From: Halovenus aranensis
GTDB lineage: Archaea > Halobacteriota > Halobacteria > Halobacteriales > Haloarculaceae
Assembly (NCBI RefSeq): GCF_900100385.1
Contig: NZ_FNFC01000005.1
Location: 124,001-188,000 of the forward strand
DNA: 64,000 nucleotides
Direction of reading: 5' to 3'
The translations under genes and the position numbers were made by a program. Numbering within the stretch: position 1 is the stretch's first letter; each line of letters starts with the position of its first letter. Below the pieces are notes generated by a model that ran no database searches, was not told the DNA's origin, and saw only the letters and a program-made list of their open reading frames with translations. Of this stretch, positions 50,713 to 59,457 are shown in pieces.

Positions 50713-52332
50713 CTAGTCATCCTTCTGTGGTGCGGTAGACGTATCGGCCCTGTCGGCGTCGCCGCCGGCGGCTTCCGGACGGTAGGCCTGACTTATCCGC
50801 ATCCACTTGTTGGTCCGGAACCGCCAGTAGTTGATTGCTGCCGGGATGGCCGTCTCCGAGACGAACGCGAGATACAGTCCCCAGAGTCCGAGGGTCGGAA
50901 GTACGACCTCCGGCGTTGTCACGCCGACGACCGGCACAGTAATCGCTGGAATGTCGCCGCCAGCGCCGAGATACGCAAGTGGAATCGAGCCGAGATACTG
51001 GCCGATGAACTGGCTGACGAAGGGAATACGAGTATCGCCACTGGCATCGAGCGGGCCTGCCGAGGCCCCCGAGACGCCCTGGAAGATGATGGCAAAACAG
51101 GCCGCATAGACCAGGTCACGCGCAATCGGTATCTCCGGGCTCGTCGGACTGTCGGCAAATAACTGGACGAGCTGTTCGGCGGAGACGGCGACGATGAGCG
51201 CGGAGACGAAGTAGGTCGCGACGGCAAAGCGGATGATATCTCGGCCGTAGGCTTCGGCCTCACGTTCGTTGTTCTGGCCGAGCGCCTGTCCAACGAGGCT
51301 GGAGGAAGCGAGCCCGAAGCCCCAGCCGGGTGTGTTCATCACCCCCCAGATGCGCCGGGCGATGACCCAGCCGGCGACCGTGTTCTCGCCAAAGATGTCG
51401 AGGATACCGAGCATCGGGAACTGGAAGGTGGTCCAGACCAAGTTTCGGAGCGCCACCGGCGTCCCGATTTCGACGAGGTCGCGAATCATACCGGTGTCGG
51501 TGTAGCTGCCAAAAGGAGCAAGCGTGACCGGGAACTCTCCGACACCGGGGAACCGTCCCCAGACGAGTCCGAGCGTGAACGCGGTGGTGGCCGCCACGTT
51601 CGAGACGACCGTCCCCATCGCCGCGCCGGCGACTCCCCAGCCGAAGCCGAAGATGAAAACGGCGTTGAGGACGATGTTCGCGACTGCGCCGCCGGCCCGA
51701 ATCTGCATCGCTGTGAAGGCGTCGTCACAGCCGACGAGGACACGGCTCGCGACGAGGTTCAGCGCCGCGAAGGGGATGCCGAACCCGACTACCTGCAAGT
51801 AGGTCGCACCTTCGGCCAGCGCCTCGTCGTTGCTCGTGAGCACCGAGATGAGCTGTTCGGGATACAACCAGAACAACACCGAGAGCGGCACCGTCGAGAC
51901 GACCGCGAGGAAGACACTGGAGCGGACTGCCCGGCCGAGTTCGTCGTGGGCATCGGCCCCGAAGCGCTGAGACACCAGCGCGATAGTTCCGCCGGCGATA
52001 CCCCCACCGAGCGAGAAGGCGAGCCCCCAGAACGGGCTGGCGAAACCGACGCCAGCGACCGCCGAGGTGCCGACGGCTACGCCGACCATCGCCACGTCGA
52101 CCGCGTTTTTCGACATCCGGGCGATACCCGTCAGCACGCGGGGCCAGGCGAGTTCGGTCGTCTTCTCTGCGCGGTCTCGGTCGATGAGTCCCAGGCGGAC
52201 GAGCCCGAGGCCAATCCAGAGGATGCCGAGTCGAACCGGGTTTGGGACGGTATCGACGAGCCAGCGGCTCGCGCGGCGGAGGGGAGCCACCACGAACGCG
52301 AACAGCCACGAGAGTGGGGGTGGGAGCGTCAT
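50713..52332 (-). CDS. MATE-family efflux transporter (first of a tandem pair)
   Basis: A 539-residue protein, about 70 longer than the downstream MATE because of an N-terminal extension (about 1-75) and an acidic C-terminal tail (about 515-539). Twelve helices are expected. The Gln-Ala-Leu-Gly-Gln-Asn segment and the early Val-Leu-Thr-Gly-Ile-Ala-Arg-Met-Ser-Lys-Asn-Ala-Val-Asp helix fit the MATE fold. The two copies are only distantly similar, so they either transport different substrates or form a pair. The upstream TetR stop is 54 bp away. Confidence 0.92.
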   Translation of the reverse strand: MTLPPPLSWLFAFVVAPLRRASRWLVDTVPNPVRLGILWIGLGLVRLGLIDRDRAEKTTELAWPRVLTGIARMSKNAVDVAMVGVAVGTSAVAGVGFASPFWGLAFSLGGGIAGGTIALVSQRFGADAHDELGRAVRSSVFLAVVSTVPLSVLFWLYPEQLISVLTSNDEALAEGATYLQVVGFGIPFAALNLVASRVLVGCDDAFTAMQIRAGGAVANIVLNAVFIFGFGWGVAGAAMGTVVSNVAATTAFTLGLVWGRFPGVGEFPVTLAPFGSYTDTGMIRDLVEIGTPVALRNLVWTTFQFPMLGILDIFGENTVAGWVIARRIWGVMNTPGWGFGLASSSLVGQALGQNNEREAEAYGRDIIRFAVATYFVSALIVAVSAEQLVQLFADSPTSPEIPIARDLVYAACFAIIFQGVSGASAGPLDASGDTRIPFVSQFIGQYLGSIPLAYLGAGGDIPAITVPVVGVTTPEVVLPTLGLWGLYLAFVSETAIPAAINYWRFRTNKWMRISQAYRPEAAGGDADRADTSTAPQKDD

Positions 52333-52386
52333 GCAGTCGGTCGTCTACCAGGAGACAGCCGCCAGTCGGCAAGGGGGCTGACCGTG

Positions 52387-53040
52387 TCAGTCGTGAATCG
52401 ATTCGAGTGCGTCGTCCAGCGACGGTCGGTCGACGCCGTCTTCGAGCAGCGGGTCGACGAGGCGTTCGAGCGCCTGTTCGGCGACGGTTCTGGTGTAGCC
52501 GACCTCGTCGTCGCCGCCCTCGTTGAGCGTGACCTGGCGCGTGCGAGCGCCGTCGAGCATCGCGACAAACAGCGCCGCCGTCGCCTCGGTGTCGACTGGT
52601 TTGAGAACGCCGTCGTCGATACCGTCTTCGAGCGTCTCTTCGAGCGTGTCCCGGAGCAGTTCGTCGCTCCGGCGCAGCGACGTGCGGATGCGGTCGTTGA
52701 ACGGTCCCTGCGACCGCATCTCCAGCAAGGCGAGGTGGAAAGAGGCGCGCTCGGTGTCGTCGGGTGCGAACACGAAGCGAGCGACGAACTCGACCAGTCG
52801 GTCAACCGGCGGCTGGTCGGCTCGACACTCCATTTTTTCCTCGTAATCCGCCAACATCTGGTCGAGAAACGCGACGAGCAGGTCCTCTTTCGTGTCGTAG
52901 TGATAGTGCAACAGTGAGGTACTCTTGTCGCACTCGTCAGCGATATCCTGCATCGTCAGTTCGGCGTACCCGTTGTCCCGGAGGGCCTGGTACACCGCGT
53001 CCATGATGTCGTCGGCTCCGAGCGGTTCCTCCTCGCTCAT
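52387..53040 (-). CDS. TetR/AcrR-family repressor of the MATE operon
   Basis: A 217-residue regulator. The N-terminal HTH is classic TetR: Ile-Met-Asp-Ala-Val-Tyr-Gln-Ala-Leu, then Leu-Thr-Met-Gln-Asp-Ile-Ala-Asp-Glu-Cys-Asp-Lys-Ser-Thr-Ser-Leu-Leu-His-Tyr-His-Tyr, with the Tyr-His-Tyr-Asp-Thr-Lys-Glu-Asp-Leu-Leu recognition end. The C-terminal ligand domain is helical. A perfect palindrome overlaps the start codon, so it very probably represses its own operon, releasing it when a drug-like ligand binds. Confidence 0.93.
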   Translation of the reverse strand: MSEEEPLGADDIMDAVYQALRDNGYAELTMQDIADECDKSTSLLHYHYDTKEDLLVAFLDQMLADYEEKMECRADQPPVDRLVEFVARFVFAPDDTERASFHLALLEMRSQGPFNDRIRTSLRRSDELLRDTLEETLEDGIDDGVLKPVDTEATAALFVAMLDGARTRQVTLNEGGDDEVGYTRTVAEQALERLVDPLLEDGVDRPSLDDALESIHD

Positions 53041-53059
53041 TGACTGAGTGGTCAGTCAA
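53040..53059. promoter_or_regulatory. Perfect operator palindrome at the tetR start
   Basis: TTGACTGA (53040-53047), a GTGG spacer, then TCAGTCAA (53052-53059) form an 8-bp-arm perfect inverted repeat. The first base is the A of the tetR ATG on the minus strand, so in a leaderless transcript the repressor would cover the start site of transcription and translation. Arm length and spacing are typical of TetR-family operators. Confidence 0.8.
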
Positions 53060-53091
53060 GCAGCCTAAAACCTCTTACGGCTCGTGACGAG

Positions 53092-54396
53092 TTACCCGAC
53101 CAGCGGGATGGTCCGCTGTGGCGTGATGACCTCCTCGACTTGTGTCAGTGCGAGGACGACGCCGGCGGCGGCGAGGAACGCGGCGACGGCAAACGGCACC
53201 ACGAACCCCCAGGCGACCAGAAAGCCGGAGATGAGCGGGCCGAAGGCGACGCCAAAGCCAAAGGCCATCGTCAACACCGACAGCGTCGACCCCGAGCGGT
53301 CGTCGGGCGCGATGTCGCCGGCAAGTGCGAGCGCCGGCGCGAACACCATCGCACCGGCGGCCCCCTGGAAGAAGCGCGCCCCGAACATCAGCCACGAGTC
53401 TGGCGCGAGTCCGCCAAACAGTGCGATCTCGGGGATGAGCCCCTGTGCGAGCGTCGTCGGCACCAGTAACACCGTGCCAGCGAGGATGAACACGCGCCGC
53501 CCGTAGAAGTCAGTCGCCCGCCCGATAGGAGCCTGGAGCAGAATCTGTGCGAGGACGAACGCGGAAAACTGGAGGCCGAACATGGTCGGCCCCTGGTCGA
53601 GTTTCGCATTGACAATATCGCCGAGCGTGGCGAAGATAGCGATGCCGACAGCCATGAAAAACGAGATAACGCCGAGTGCGAAGACCGGGTCGAGCAGTTG
53701 CTCGCCAGACTGGTCGAAGACGGCGATACCGCCCGAATCGTCGTCGCCGTCGGTGGTCTCGATGTCCGGGTCACGGATGAGTATCGTCACCAGAAGGAAG
53801 GCGACCGTAGCGGTACAGGCGGCGAAATAGAACGCGGCGTCATAGCCCGAGAACGTGACCGATATCCCACCCAGCGACAGCGAGTATGGGCCGGCATCGA
53901 CGACGCCGCCGGCAGCGATGGGGCCGACACCGAAGCCGACCAGCCGGAACGTGTTGTAGGTGCCCATGTTGCCGCCGCGGTTGCCCTCTGCGGCGAGGTC
54001 GTTGACCAGCGCGACCGTCGTCGGGATGATGAACGCGCCGGCGATGCCCTGGAGGACGCGCAACCCCAGGAGATGCCAGTACGACGACGCCAGCGAGTAC
54101 GCGAAACTCGCCGCCGCGATGAGGACGAGCCCGAAGAGGACGAATATCTTGCGCCGTCCGGTTCGGTCCGAGAGCCGACCGGTAAAGGGCTGGAGCGGGC
54201 TGTTGACAAAGCCAAACAGCGAGAGGACGATGCCGGTGATTGCGACCTCGGTCAGTCCGAAGGCGTTGCCGGAGACAAAGTCGCTGGCGATAAACAGCGG
54301 CAAGACGACGATGAGAAAGGAGTTGCCGACCGACTCGGACATCCGTGCGAGCGCCAGCGCGATGACCTGTGGGTTGACGCCGAGCCGGTTCTTCAT
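53092..54396 (-). CDS. MFS transporter, multidrug-efflux type
   Basis: A 434-residue protein with twelve predicted membrane helices. The N-terminal half has the MFS motif A-like loop Gly-Arg-Leu-Ser-Asp-Arg-Thr-Gly-Arg-Arg near 72-81, and the central loop (about 215-235) is acidic. The motif C-like Gly-Pro-Ile-Ala-Ala-Gly in helix 5 suggests an exporter of the DHA type. It ends 52 bp upstream of the tetR start on the same strand, with the operator in between, so it is probably its own unit but part of the same efflux neighbourhood. Substrate unknown. Confidence 0.92.
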   Translation of the reverse strand: MKNRLGVNPQVIALALARMSESVGNSFLIVVLPLFIASDFVSGNAFGLTEVAITGIVLSLFGFVNSPLQPFTGRLSDRTGRRKIFVLFGLVLIAAASFAYSLASSYWHLLGLRVLQGIAGAFIIPTTVALVNDLAAEGNRGGNMGTYNTFRLVGFGVGPIAAGGVVDAGPYSLSLGGISVTFSGYDAAFYFAACTATVAFLLVTILIRDPDIETTDGDDDSGGIAVFDQSGEQLLDPVFALGVISFFMAVGIAIFATLGDIVNAKLDQGPTMFGLQFSAFVLAQILLQAPIGRATDFYGRRVFILAGTVLLVPTTLAQGLIPEIALFGGLAPDSWLMFGARFFQGAAGAMVFAPALALAGDIAPDDRSGSTLSVLTMAFGFGVAFGPLISGFLVAWGFVVPFAVAAFLAAAGVVLALTQVEEVITPQRTIPLVG

Positions 54397-54526
54397 ATTC
54401 CTCCGGACTCGGCGGCTACGCTCGTCTCTCGCGACATATCTTCAGACCGTGCCATGTCGGTCTGGTTGGTTCCTGTGGTCAATATTGTTGTGGTTGCGAG
54501 CAGACACGGGGCAGCCGTGGCCCGAC

Positions 54527-54853
54527 TCAGAACTGGTAGCGTCGGTCGTCGTTTTGCTGTGCCTGGGGGAACTGGCCGCCGGTCATCTCCTCGAAGGTCA
54601 TCCCGTTGAGGTACTCGTCGTAGGTCACGTCGAACTCCTGGCGGAGATTGAAATCGAGTTGGCCGGTCTCGACGGTCGTCTGAAAGAGCAGATGCACCGC
54701 CCGGCGGACCAGTTCGTCCGCGTCCTCTGGGTCGAGCGCCGCCGTGAGCATGGCGAGTTCGTTGCGCGTCTCGCGGTCCAGTGTCACGTCGAGTTCCTCG
54801 CCGAGGTCGCTGTAGGACTGTTCGACATCTGCCGTCAAGTCGTCGAGACTCAT
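54527..54853 (-). CDS. Conserved acidic protein, function unknown
   Basis: A 108-residue protein from ATG 54853. The N-terminal two thirds are helical (Leu-Asp-Asp-Leu-Thr-Ala-Asp-Val-Glu-Gln-Ser-Tyr and a Asp-Ala-Asp-Glu-Leu-Val-Arg-Arg-Ala-Val-His-Leu-Leu-Phe helix); the C terminus is Gln/Asp/Arg-rich and probably disordered. No motif for catalysis, metal or membrane. It lies 74 bp upstream of the end of the Lrp-type gene, with the two divided by no obvious promoter. Codon use and acidity support a real haloarchaeal gene. Confidence 0.6.
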   Translation of the reverse strand: MSLDDLTADVEQSYSDLGEELDVTLDRETRNELAMLTAALDPEDADELVRRAVHLLFQTTVETGQLDFNLRQEFDVTYDEYLNGMTFEEMTGGQFPQAQQNDDRRYQF

Positions 54854-54927
54854 AGAGAAGGGTATCCCTGCCGAACGCAAACAGCTTTCGACCACGGCGC
54901 GACCGGGCGGCCGGACGCGTGAGTTAC

Positions 54928-55671
54928 CTACTCCGTTCCGAAGACATCCAGCGCCTCCCGTTCGAGGGGCGTCTTCGAGAACAGCGAGACTACGTCGCCG
55001 GCCCGAATCTCGGCCTCGCCTTTCGGCGTGAGGATGTCCCCATCGCGTTCGATGCCGACGACGAGCATCTCGTCGGCAAGCAACCCCTCGCTGACGGCCG
55101 ATTCGATTGTCATGCCGGCAATCTCCGCGCCGTCCGAGACGGTGAACTCGACGACCTCGGCAGCGCCAGCGAGGTCCATGAAGTCGGTCAGCGACGGTCC
55201 CGTCGGGGCGTCTTCGGGACCAAACGCGTGGTACGGGTGGTGGTACTCGCCCTCGATGACGCTCTCGTCTTCGATGTCGAGGCCAAGATCCGAGAGGTCA
55301 CCGGCGATTCGGCTGATGTCGTTCGTGTCCGACCCGACGGCGGTGACCGCCAGGTTCGCGTGTCCCGTCATCAGCTCGCGGACCCGCACGACCCCGGAGA
55401 TGTCGAGGGCGGCCTTCGCGAAGCGGTCGCGGTCCGGAATCGGCGCGGTACACCTGAACTGGTAGGTGACGTGGCCGTCGATGCGCTCGTAATCGATGTC
55501 GGCGGGATAGGCCCGGACGACGCCCTCCTCTTCGAGCTGGCGTATCCGGTTGCGAATCGTCGCCGCCGTCACCTGCATCTCCTCGGCAATCGCGGGTGCC
55601 GACGTGTTCCGGGCGTCCTGCGCGAGATAGTAGAGGATGCGCTTGTCGATTTCGTCGGCGCGATATTCCAT
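54928..55671 (-). CDS. Lrp/AsnC-type regulator fused to an RCK-C (TrkA-C) domain
   Basis: A 247-residue protein starting at ATG 55671 (a GTG-initiated extension is possible). Residues 1-60 form the AsnC HTH (Glu-Ile-Asp-Lys-Arg-Ile-Leu-Tyr-Tyr-Leu, then Thr-Ala-Ala-Thr-Ile-Arg-Asn-Arg-Ile). A RAM-like ligand domain spans about 65-150, and the end (about 165-240) is a TrkA-C/RCK-C domain (Ile-Ala-Gly-Met-Thr-Ile...Leu-Thr-Pro-Lys-Gly-Glu-Ala-Glu-Ile). RCK-C domains sense small ligands in K+ channels and transporters. Its position near trkA and trkH and the divergent promoter with nested repeats suggest it regulates potassium uptake. Confidence 0.88.
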   Translation of the reverse strand: MEYRADEIDKRILYYLAQDARNTSAPAIAEEMQVTAATIRNRIRQLEEEGVVRAYPADIDYERIDGHVTYQFRCTAPIPDRDRFAKAALDISGVVRVRELMTGHANLAVTAVGSDTNDISRIAGDLSDLGLDIEDESVIEGEYHHPYHAFGPEDAPTGPSLTDFMDLAGAAEVVEFTVSDGAEIAGMTIESAVSEGLLADEMLVVGIERDGDILTPKGEAEIRAGDVVSLFSKTPLEREALDVFGTE

Positions 55672-55788
55672 ACCTAGGCTACGACGAGGGCTCATAATTA
55701 ATCCCTGTCTTCGAGCTGCTCGGCCGGCATCGCCGAGCGGAGGACACCTGTTATCATCGTTTCTGTTTCGCTATTTCTGTATTGAGTG

Positions 55789-55832
55789 GGTATAAATTTT
55801 CGCTTCAAAATCTGAAAGCACAGATTTATACC
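55789..55832. promoter_or_regulatory. Symmetrical divergent promoter with nested inverted repeats
   Basis: GGTATAAAT at 55789-55797 and its inverse ATTTATACC at 55824-55832 are two TATA boxes facing each other. Transcription starts about 25 bp on would overlap in the middle. Inside, ATTTT (55796-55800) and AAAAT (55807-55811) form a second inverted repeat. One promoter would serve the Lrp::RCK gene (minus) and the other the gene at 55909 (plus). A dimeric Lrp-type regulator could bind here and choose a direction. Confidence 0.6.
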
Positions 55833-55908
55833 GTATCGAAAAAGACGACTGGGTAACGGCTGGTCGGCCGTCGCCGTCAGTGCCGACAACCAATCGGTGA
55901 TACAACAG

Positions 55909-56250
55909 ATGAACCACAGCCAGCCCGACGACGTGCCAGACGCGGTCAAAGACGCTCTCGAAGCGAGTAGCGACCGACAGCTGCGCGCGACCATCGAGTA
56001 CGCACAGCGGTTGCTCGGCGAGCGGTCCCGGCTGACAGACGCAATCGAGCCACGGGAGGGCGAGGACATCGTCCGCATCCACGACCACGAGGCGTACACG
56101 AGCGTCATTGTCGAACGCCCAGAGGAGACGGGACAGGCCCAGGGACCGTTCGCCTACCGCGTCCAGTGGGAGCCAGGGATGGACGACGAGGATGGTCACT
56201 ACCGGTGGCACTATCTCGGCCGCGTCGCCGTCGATTCGGAGGCGGACTGA
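55909..56250 (+). CDS. Conserved acidic haloarchaeal protein
   Basis: A 113-residue protein from ATG 55909; a GTG 12 bases upstream is possible. The first half is helical (Val-Lys-Asp-Ala-Leu-Glu-Ala...Gln-Leu-Arg-Ala-Thr-Ile-Glu-Tyr-Ala-Gln-Arg-Leu-Leu). The second half has beta strands with Tyr-Arg-Val-Gln-Trp-Glu-Pro and Tyr-Arg-Trp-His-Tyr-Leu-Gly-Arg-Val, a small domain often found alone in haloarchaea. Function unknown. It shares a divergent promoter with the Lrp::RCK gene and precedes trkA by 137 bp. Confidence 0.62.
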   Translation: MNHSQPDDVPDAVKDALEASSDRQLRATIEYAQRLLGERSRLTDAIEPREGEDIVRIHDHEAYTSVIVERPEETGQAQGPFAYRVQWEPGMDDEDGHYRWHYLGRVAVDSEAD

Positions 56251-56387
56251 GATGCCGACGCGACCGCTTTCGGTACGTAGTCGACAGGCGTTCCCGGACG
56301 CCGGCGTGATAGCGACGGTCGGGCTGTCCGGCACCGGTCGCTCCCGGCCACAGGCCGACCGAGCAGTTCCGAGGTGAGTTCACAATC

Positions 56388-57074
56388 ATGTATATCATCA
56401 TCGTCGGCGCGGGCGATATCGGCACGCCGCTCATCGACATCGCCACGCGCTCTGGAAACGAGGTCGTCGTCGTCGAACGAGACGCACAGAAAGCAGACGA
56501 GATCGCCGGCGAGTACGACTGTCTCGTCCTCAACGCAGACGCCACGGCGAAAGAGACGCTCGTCGACGCCGGGGCCGAACGGGCGGACGCGATTGTCTCG
56601 ACGACGGAACAGGACGCCACGAACGTCATGGTCTGTCTGCTCGCCGAGGAGTTCGACATTCCGGCGATTATGTCGGTCGTCCACAACCCCGAGCACATGA
56701 CACTGTTCCGTCAAATTGGAGTCAACACCATCGAGAACCCCCAGCAACTCATCGCCGAGCACCTGTATCGGGCGGTCTCCCGGCCGGCTATCGTCGACTA
56801 CATGCGCATCAGCGAGGAGGCCGAGGTGTTCGAGATTACGGTCACCGAGGACGCCCCCATCGCGGGGAAGACACTCAGCGAGGTCGGCGAGCAGGAGGTG
56901 CTCTCGGACGAGGTGTTGATAATCGCGCTCGAACGCGACGGCGAGGACGGCCCGCTGACGCCGCGTGGCGAGACGCGAATCGAGGTGGGCGACCTGCTGA
57001 CCGTCTACTCCGCGTTCGGAGCCTCTCCCGAGCTTACCGACCTGTTCGGTCACTACGAAGACCGGACGGCGTGA
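56388..57074 (+). CDS. trkA: TrkA potassium-uptake regulatory subunit
   Basis: A 228-residue RCK protein. The TrkA-N Rossmann domain (1-130) begins with Ile-Ile-Ile-Val-Gly-Ala-Gly-Asp-Ile-Gly and binds NAD(H) or ADP/ATP; TrkA-C spans about 145-220. It forms a ring on the cytoplasmic face of TrkH and gates it. The order trkA-trkH with only 21 bp between them indicates one operon. Confidence 0.94.
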   Translation: MYIIIVGAGDIGTPLIDIATRSGNEVVVVERDAQKADEIAGEYDCLVLNADATAKETLVDAGAERADAIVSTTEQDATNVMVCLLAEEFDIPAIMSVVHNPEHMTLFRQIGVNTIENPQQLIAEHLYRAVSRPAIVDYMRISEEAEVFEITVTEDAPIAGKTLSEVGEQEVLSDEVLIIALERDGEDGPLTPRGETRIEVGDLLTVYSAFGASPELTDLFGHYEDRTA

Positions 57075-57095
57075 GACAGGGATTCCATCTCGACT

Positions 57096-58643
57096 ATGTG
57101 GGTGAACACTCGAACCGTCGGCCACGATATCGGTCGCATCGTCCGCGCAGTGTCGCTGATGATGGCCGTCTCCGTCGTCGTCGCGGTCGTCAACGCCGAG
57201 TTCTACGCGGTCCCGGCGTTCGCGCTGTCGGGGCTGATTATGCTCGGGCTCGGCACCGCGCTCTCGCACCGGTACCGCGACGCCGACCCGCCGGGCAAGC
57301 TTGAAGCGATGGTCACCGCCGCGCTCGCGTGGGCGGCCACCGGATTGCTCGGCTCGCTTCCGTTCCTCTTCATCGCGTGGACAATCGAACTCGGCCTGTT
57401 CCCCGCGTGGGCGAACACGCCGCCGATGGACGCGACGACGGCCGTGTTTCTCCAGCCGATAGACGCCGTCTTCGAGAGCGTGAGCGGGTTCACCGGGACG
57501 GGGCTGACGATGGCCGCCGTCGAAGAGCAACTGCCCCGCTCGCTGCACTGGTGGCGGTCGTTCATCGAGTGGGTCGGCGGCGTCGGCGTCATCGTCTTGA
57601 CAGTCGCGATTCTCGCCCGGCCCGGCAGTGGCTCGCTCACTCTCTACGAGAGCGAGGCCCGCTCGGAGAAGATTCATCCGAGCATCGTCACCACGGTCCA
57701 GGAAATCTGGAAAATCTATCTCGGGCTGACGCTTGGCTCGATTGGACTGCTTTTCGTTGCCGGGATGCCGCTGTGGGACGCTATCAACCACGGGATGACC
57801 GGCATCGCGACCGGCGGATTCTCCGTCCACGCCGACTCCATCGGCCACTACGGCGAGCCGCTCATCGAGTACGCCGTCGTCCCCGTGATGGTCGCGGGCA
57901 GTATCGCCTTCCCGATTCACTACCTCATCTTCAAGGGCGAACTGGAGAACTTCTACAGGGACATCCAGACGCGGTGGGTCTTCCTCTGGTTCGGTATCGG
58001 GTCACTGGCGTTGACCGGCCTCTTCCTCGCGAACGGCCAGTACGAGACCGTAGAGGAGTCGTTCCGCGTCGGCCTCTTCCAGTTCGTCTCGGCCACCTCG
58101 AACACCGGGTTCGGGACGACGACTATCGGCGGCGCGACCGAACGGGTCTGGCACGCCGGTCCGACGCTCGTGGCGTGTCTGGGAATGCTGACCGGCGCGG
58201 CAGCCGGCTCGACCGTCAGCGGCCTGAAGCTCATTCGCGTTCTCACACTCGTCAAAGGGACCGTTTGGCAGATACTCGACGTGTTCCGGCCGTCGAGTGC
58301 CGTCCGGTACTTCCAGCTCGGCGAGCGCCGGATGAGCGAAGACCAGTTCCAGCGCGAGTACACCGAGGCGACGGTCGTCCTCATCCTGTGGGTGCTGTTT
58401 CTGATGGTCGGCGTCGCCGTGTTGCTACGGGTGCTAGCTCCGGGTCATCCCCTGGAATACGTCATCTTCGACGTGATGAGTGCCCAGAGCAACGTCGGCC
58501 TCGACTCGGGCATCACCGGCCCGGCGATGCCCGAGACCGGCAAGGTCATTCTGATTCTCAACATGTGGGTCGGCCGTCTCGAAGTCATCCCGATTGCGGT
58601 CCTGCTCGCGACAGTGTTGCGGCAGTTCGACCTCTACCGGTAA
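57096..58643 (+). CDS. trkH: TrkH potassium uptake channel subunit
   Basis: A 515-residue membrane protein with four M1-P-M2-type repeats. Selectivity-filter-like segments are seen as Ser-Gly-Phe-Thr-Gly-Thr-Gly-Leu-Thr (about 128-136), Thr-Gly-Ile-Ala-Thr-Gly-Gly-Phe-Ser, Ser-Asn-Thr-Gly-Phe-Gly-Thr and Ser-Asn-Val-Gly-Leu-Asp-Ser-Gly, each with the conserved Gly. It imports K+, the main osmolyte of haloarchaea, under TrkA control. The length and helix pattern are normal. Confidence 0.95.
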   Translation: MWVNTRTVGHDIGRIVRAVSLMMAVSVVVAVVNAEFYAVPAFALSGLIMLGLGTALSHRYRDADPPGKLEAMVTAALAWAATGLLGSLPFLFIAWTIELGLFPAWANTPPMDATTAVFLQPIDAVFESVSGFTGTGLTMAAVEEQLPRSLHWWRSFIEWVGGVGVIVLTVAILARPGSGSLTLYESEARSEKIHPSIVTTVQEIWKIYLGLTLGSIGLLFVAGMPLWDAINHGMTGIATGGFSVHADSIGHYGEPLIEYAVVPVMVAGSIAFPIHYLIFKGELENFYRDIQTRWVFLWFGIGSLALTGLFLANGQYETVEESFRVGLFQFVSATSNTGFGTTTIGGATERVWHAGPTLVACLGMLTGAAAGSTVSGLKLIRVLTLVKGTVWQILDVFRPSSAVRYFQLGERRMSEDQFQREYTEATVVLILWVLFLMVGVAVLLRVLAPGHPLEYVIFDVMSAQSNVGLDSGITGPAMPETGKVILILNMWVGRLEVIPIAVLLATVLRQFDLYR

Positions 58644-58701
58644 GCTGCCGGTCGCTCGCCGGAAGACGGACTTTTTACATAGACGGCCGAACGGTCACGC
58701 G

Positions 58702-59457
58702 ATGACGGTCAGCCACGGCGACCTCACAGTCGACTGGTACGGGAACGCGACGGTGCGCCTCGACGCCGACGGGCGAGTCGTCTACCTCGACCCCGGCCGC
58801 TACGGCGTCCTCACAGGCGAATGGACGGCCGATAGCGAGGACGCGGCCGACGCCCACCCTTCCGGACAGGCACACCGGCCGGCAGACGCCGACCTCGTCT
58901 GTCTCAGCCACGTACACCACTACGACCCCGACGGCATCGAACGCGTCGCGACCGACGACACGACAGTTGCTGCCTTCGAAGGAATGAACATTCGGAGCAG
59001 TTCGCGAGACCTGCCGCGGCTGTCGGAGTTACCCTACGACGTGGTCGAACTGGGAACGGAAGACGAGGCCGTGCTCGCGGACCTGCCGGTGTGGACGGTG
59101 CCGGCGTACAACGAGCCGGACGGGCCGCGGACGCGACCGGACGGAACGCCGTTTCATCCGAAAGGGCGTGGCTGTGGATTCCTGCTCTCTGTCGGCGGCA
59201 CGCGCGTGTTCTGGCCGGGTGACACGGACGTACTGGAGGGCCACGAGCAACTCGATGTCGACGTGTTCCTGCCGCCCATCGGCGGAGGGCTTACGATGGA
59301 CCGCGCCGAGGCCGCCGACCTCGCGGCGGCGCTAGAGCCAGACCTCGTCGTCCCGATTCACTACAACACCTTCGAGACAATCGAAGCCGATTCCCGGGCC
59401 TTCGCGACTGACGTCGCGACGCGGGGAGTTCCGGTCGCTCTCGACGAACAGCCCTAG
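58702..59457 (+). CDS. MBL-fold metallohydrolase, UlaG-like
   Basis: A 251-residue protein from ATG 58702. The metallo-beta-lactamase fold is seen in Leu-Ser-His-Val-His-His-Tyr-Asp (about 68-75, the His/Asp metal motif), Val-Phe-Trp-Pro-Gly-Asp-Thr-Asp (second metal region) and Val-Pro-Ile-His-Tyr-Asn-Thr (last His). Among the MBL groups it resembles UlaG-type lactonases or general hydrolases. The substrate cannot be read. It follows trkH by 58 bp and overlaps the 3' end of the convergent cheC gene by 4 bp. Confidence 0.86.
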   Translation: MTVSHGDLTVDWYGNATVRLDADGRVVYLDPGRYGVLTGEWTADSEDAADAHPSGQAHRPADADLVCLSHVHHYDPDGIERVATDDTTVAAFEGMNIRSSSRDLPRLSELPYDVVELGTEDEAVLADLPVWTVPAYNEPDGPRTRPDGTPFHPKGRGCGFLLSVGGTRVFWPGDTDVLEGHEQLDVDVFLPPIGGGLTMDRAEAADLAAALEPDLVVPIHYNTFETIEADSRAFATDVATRGVPVALDEQP

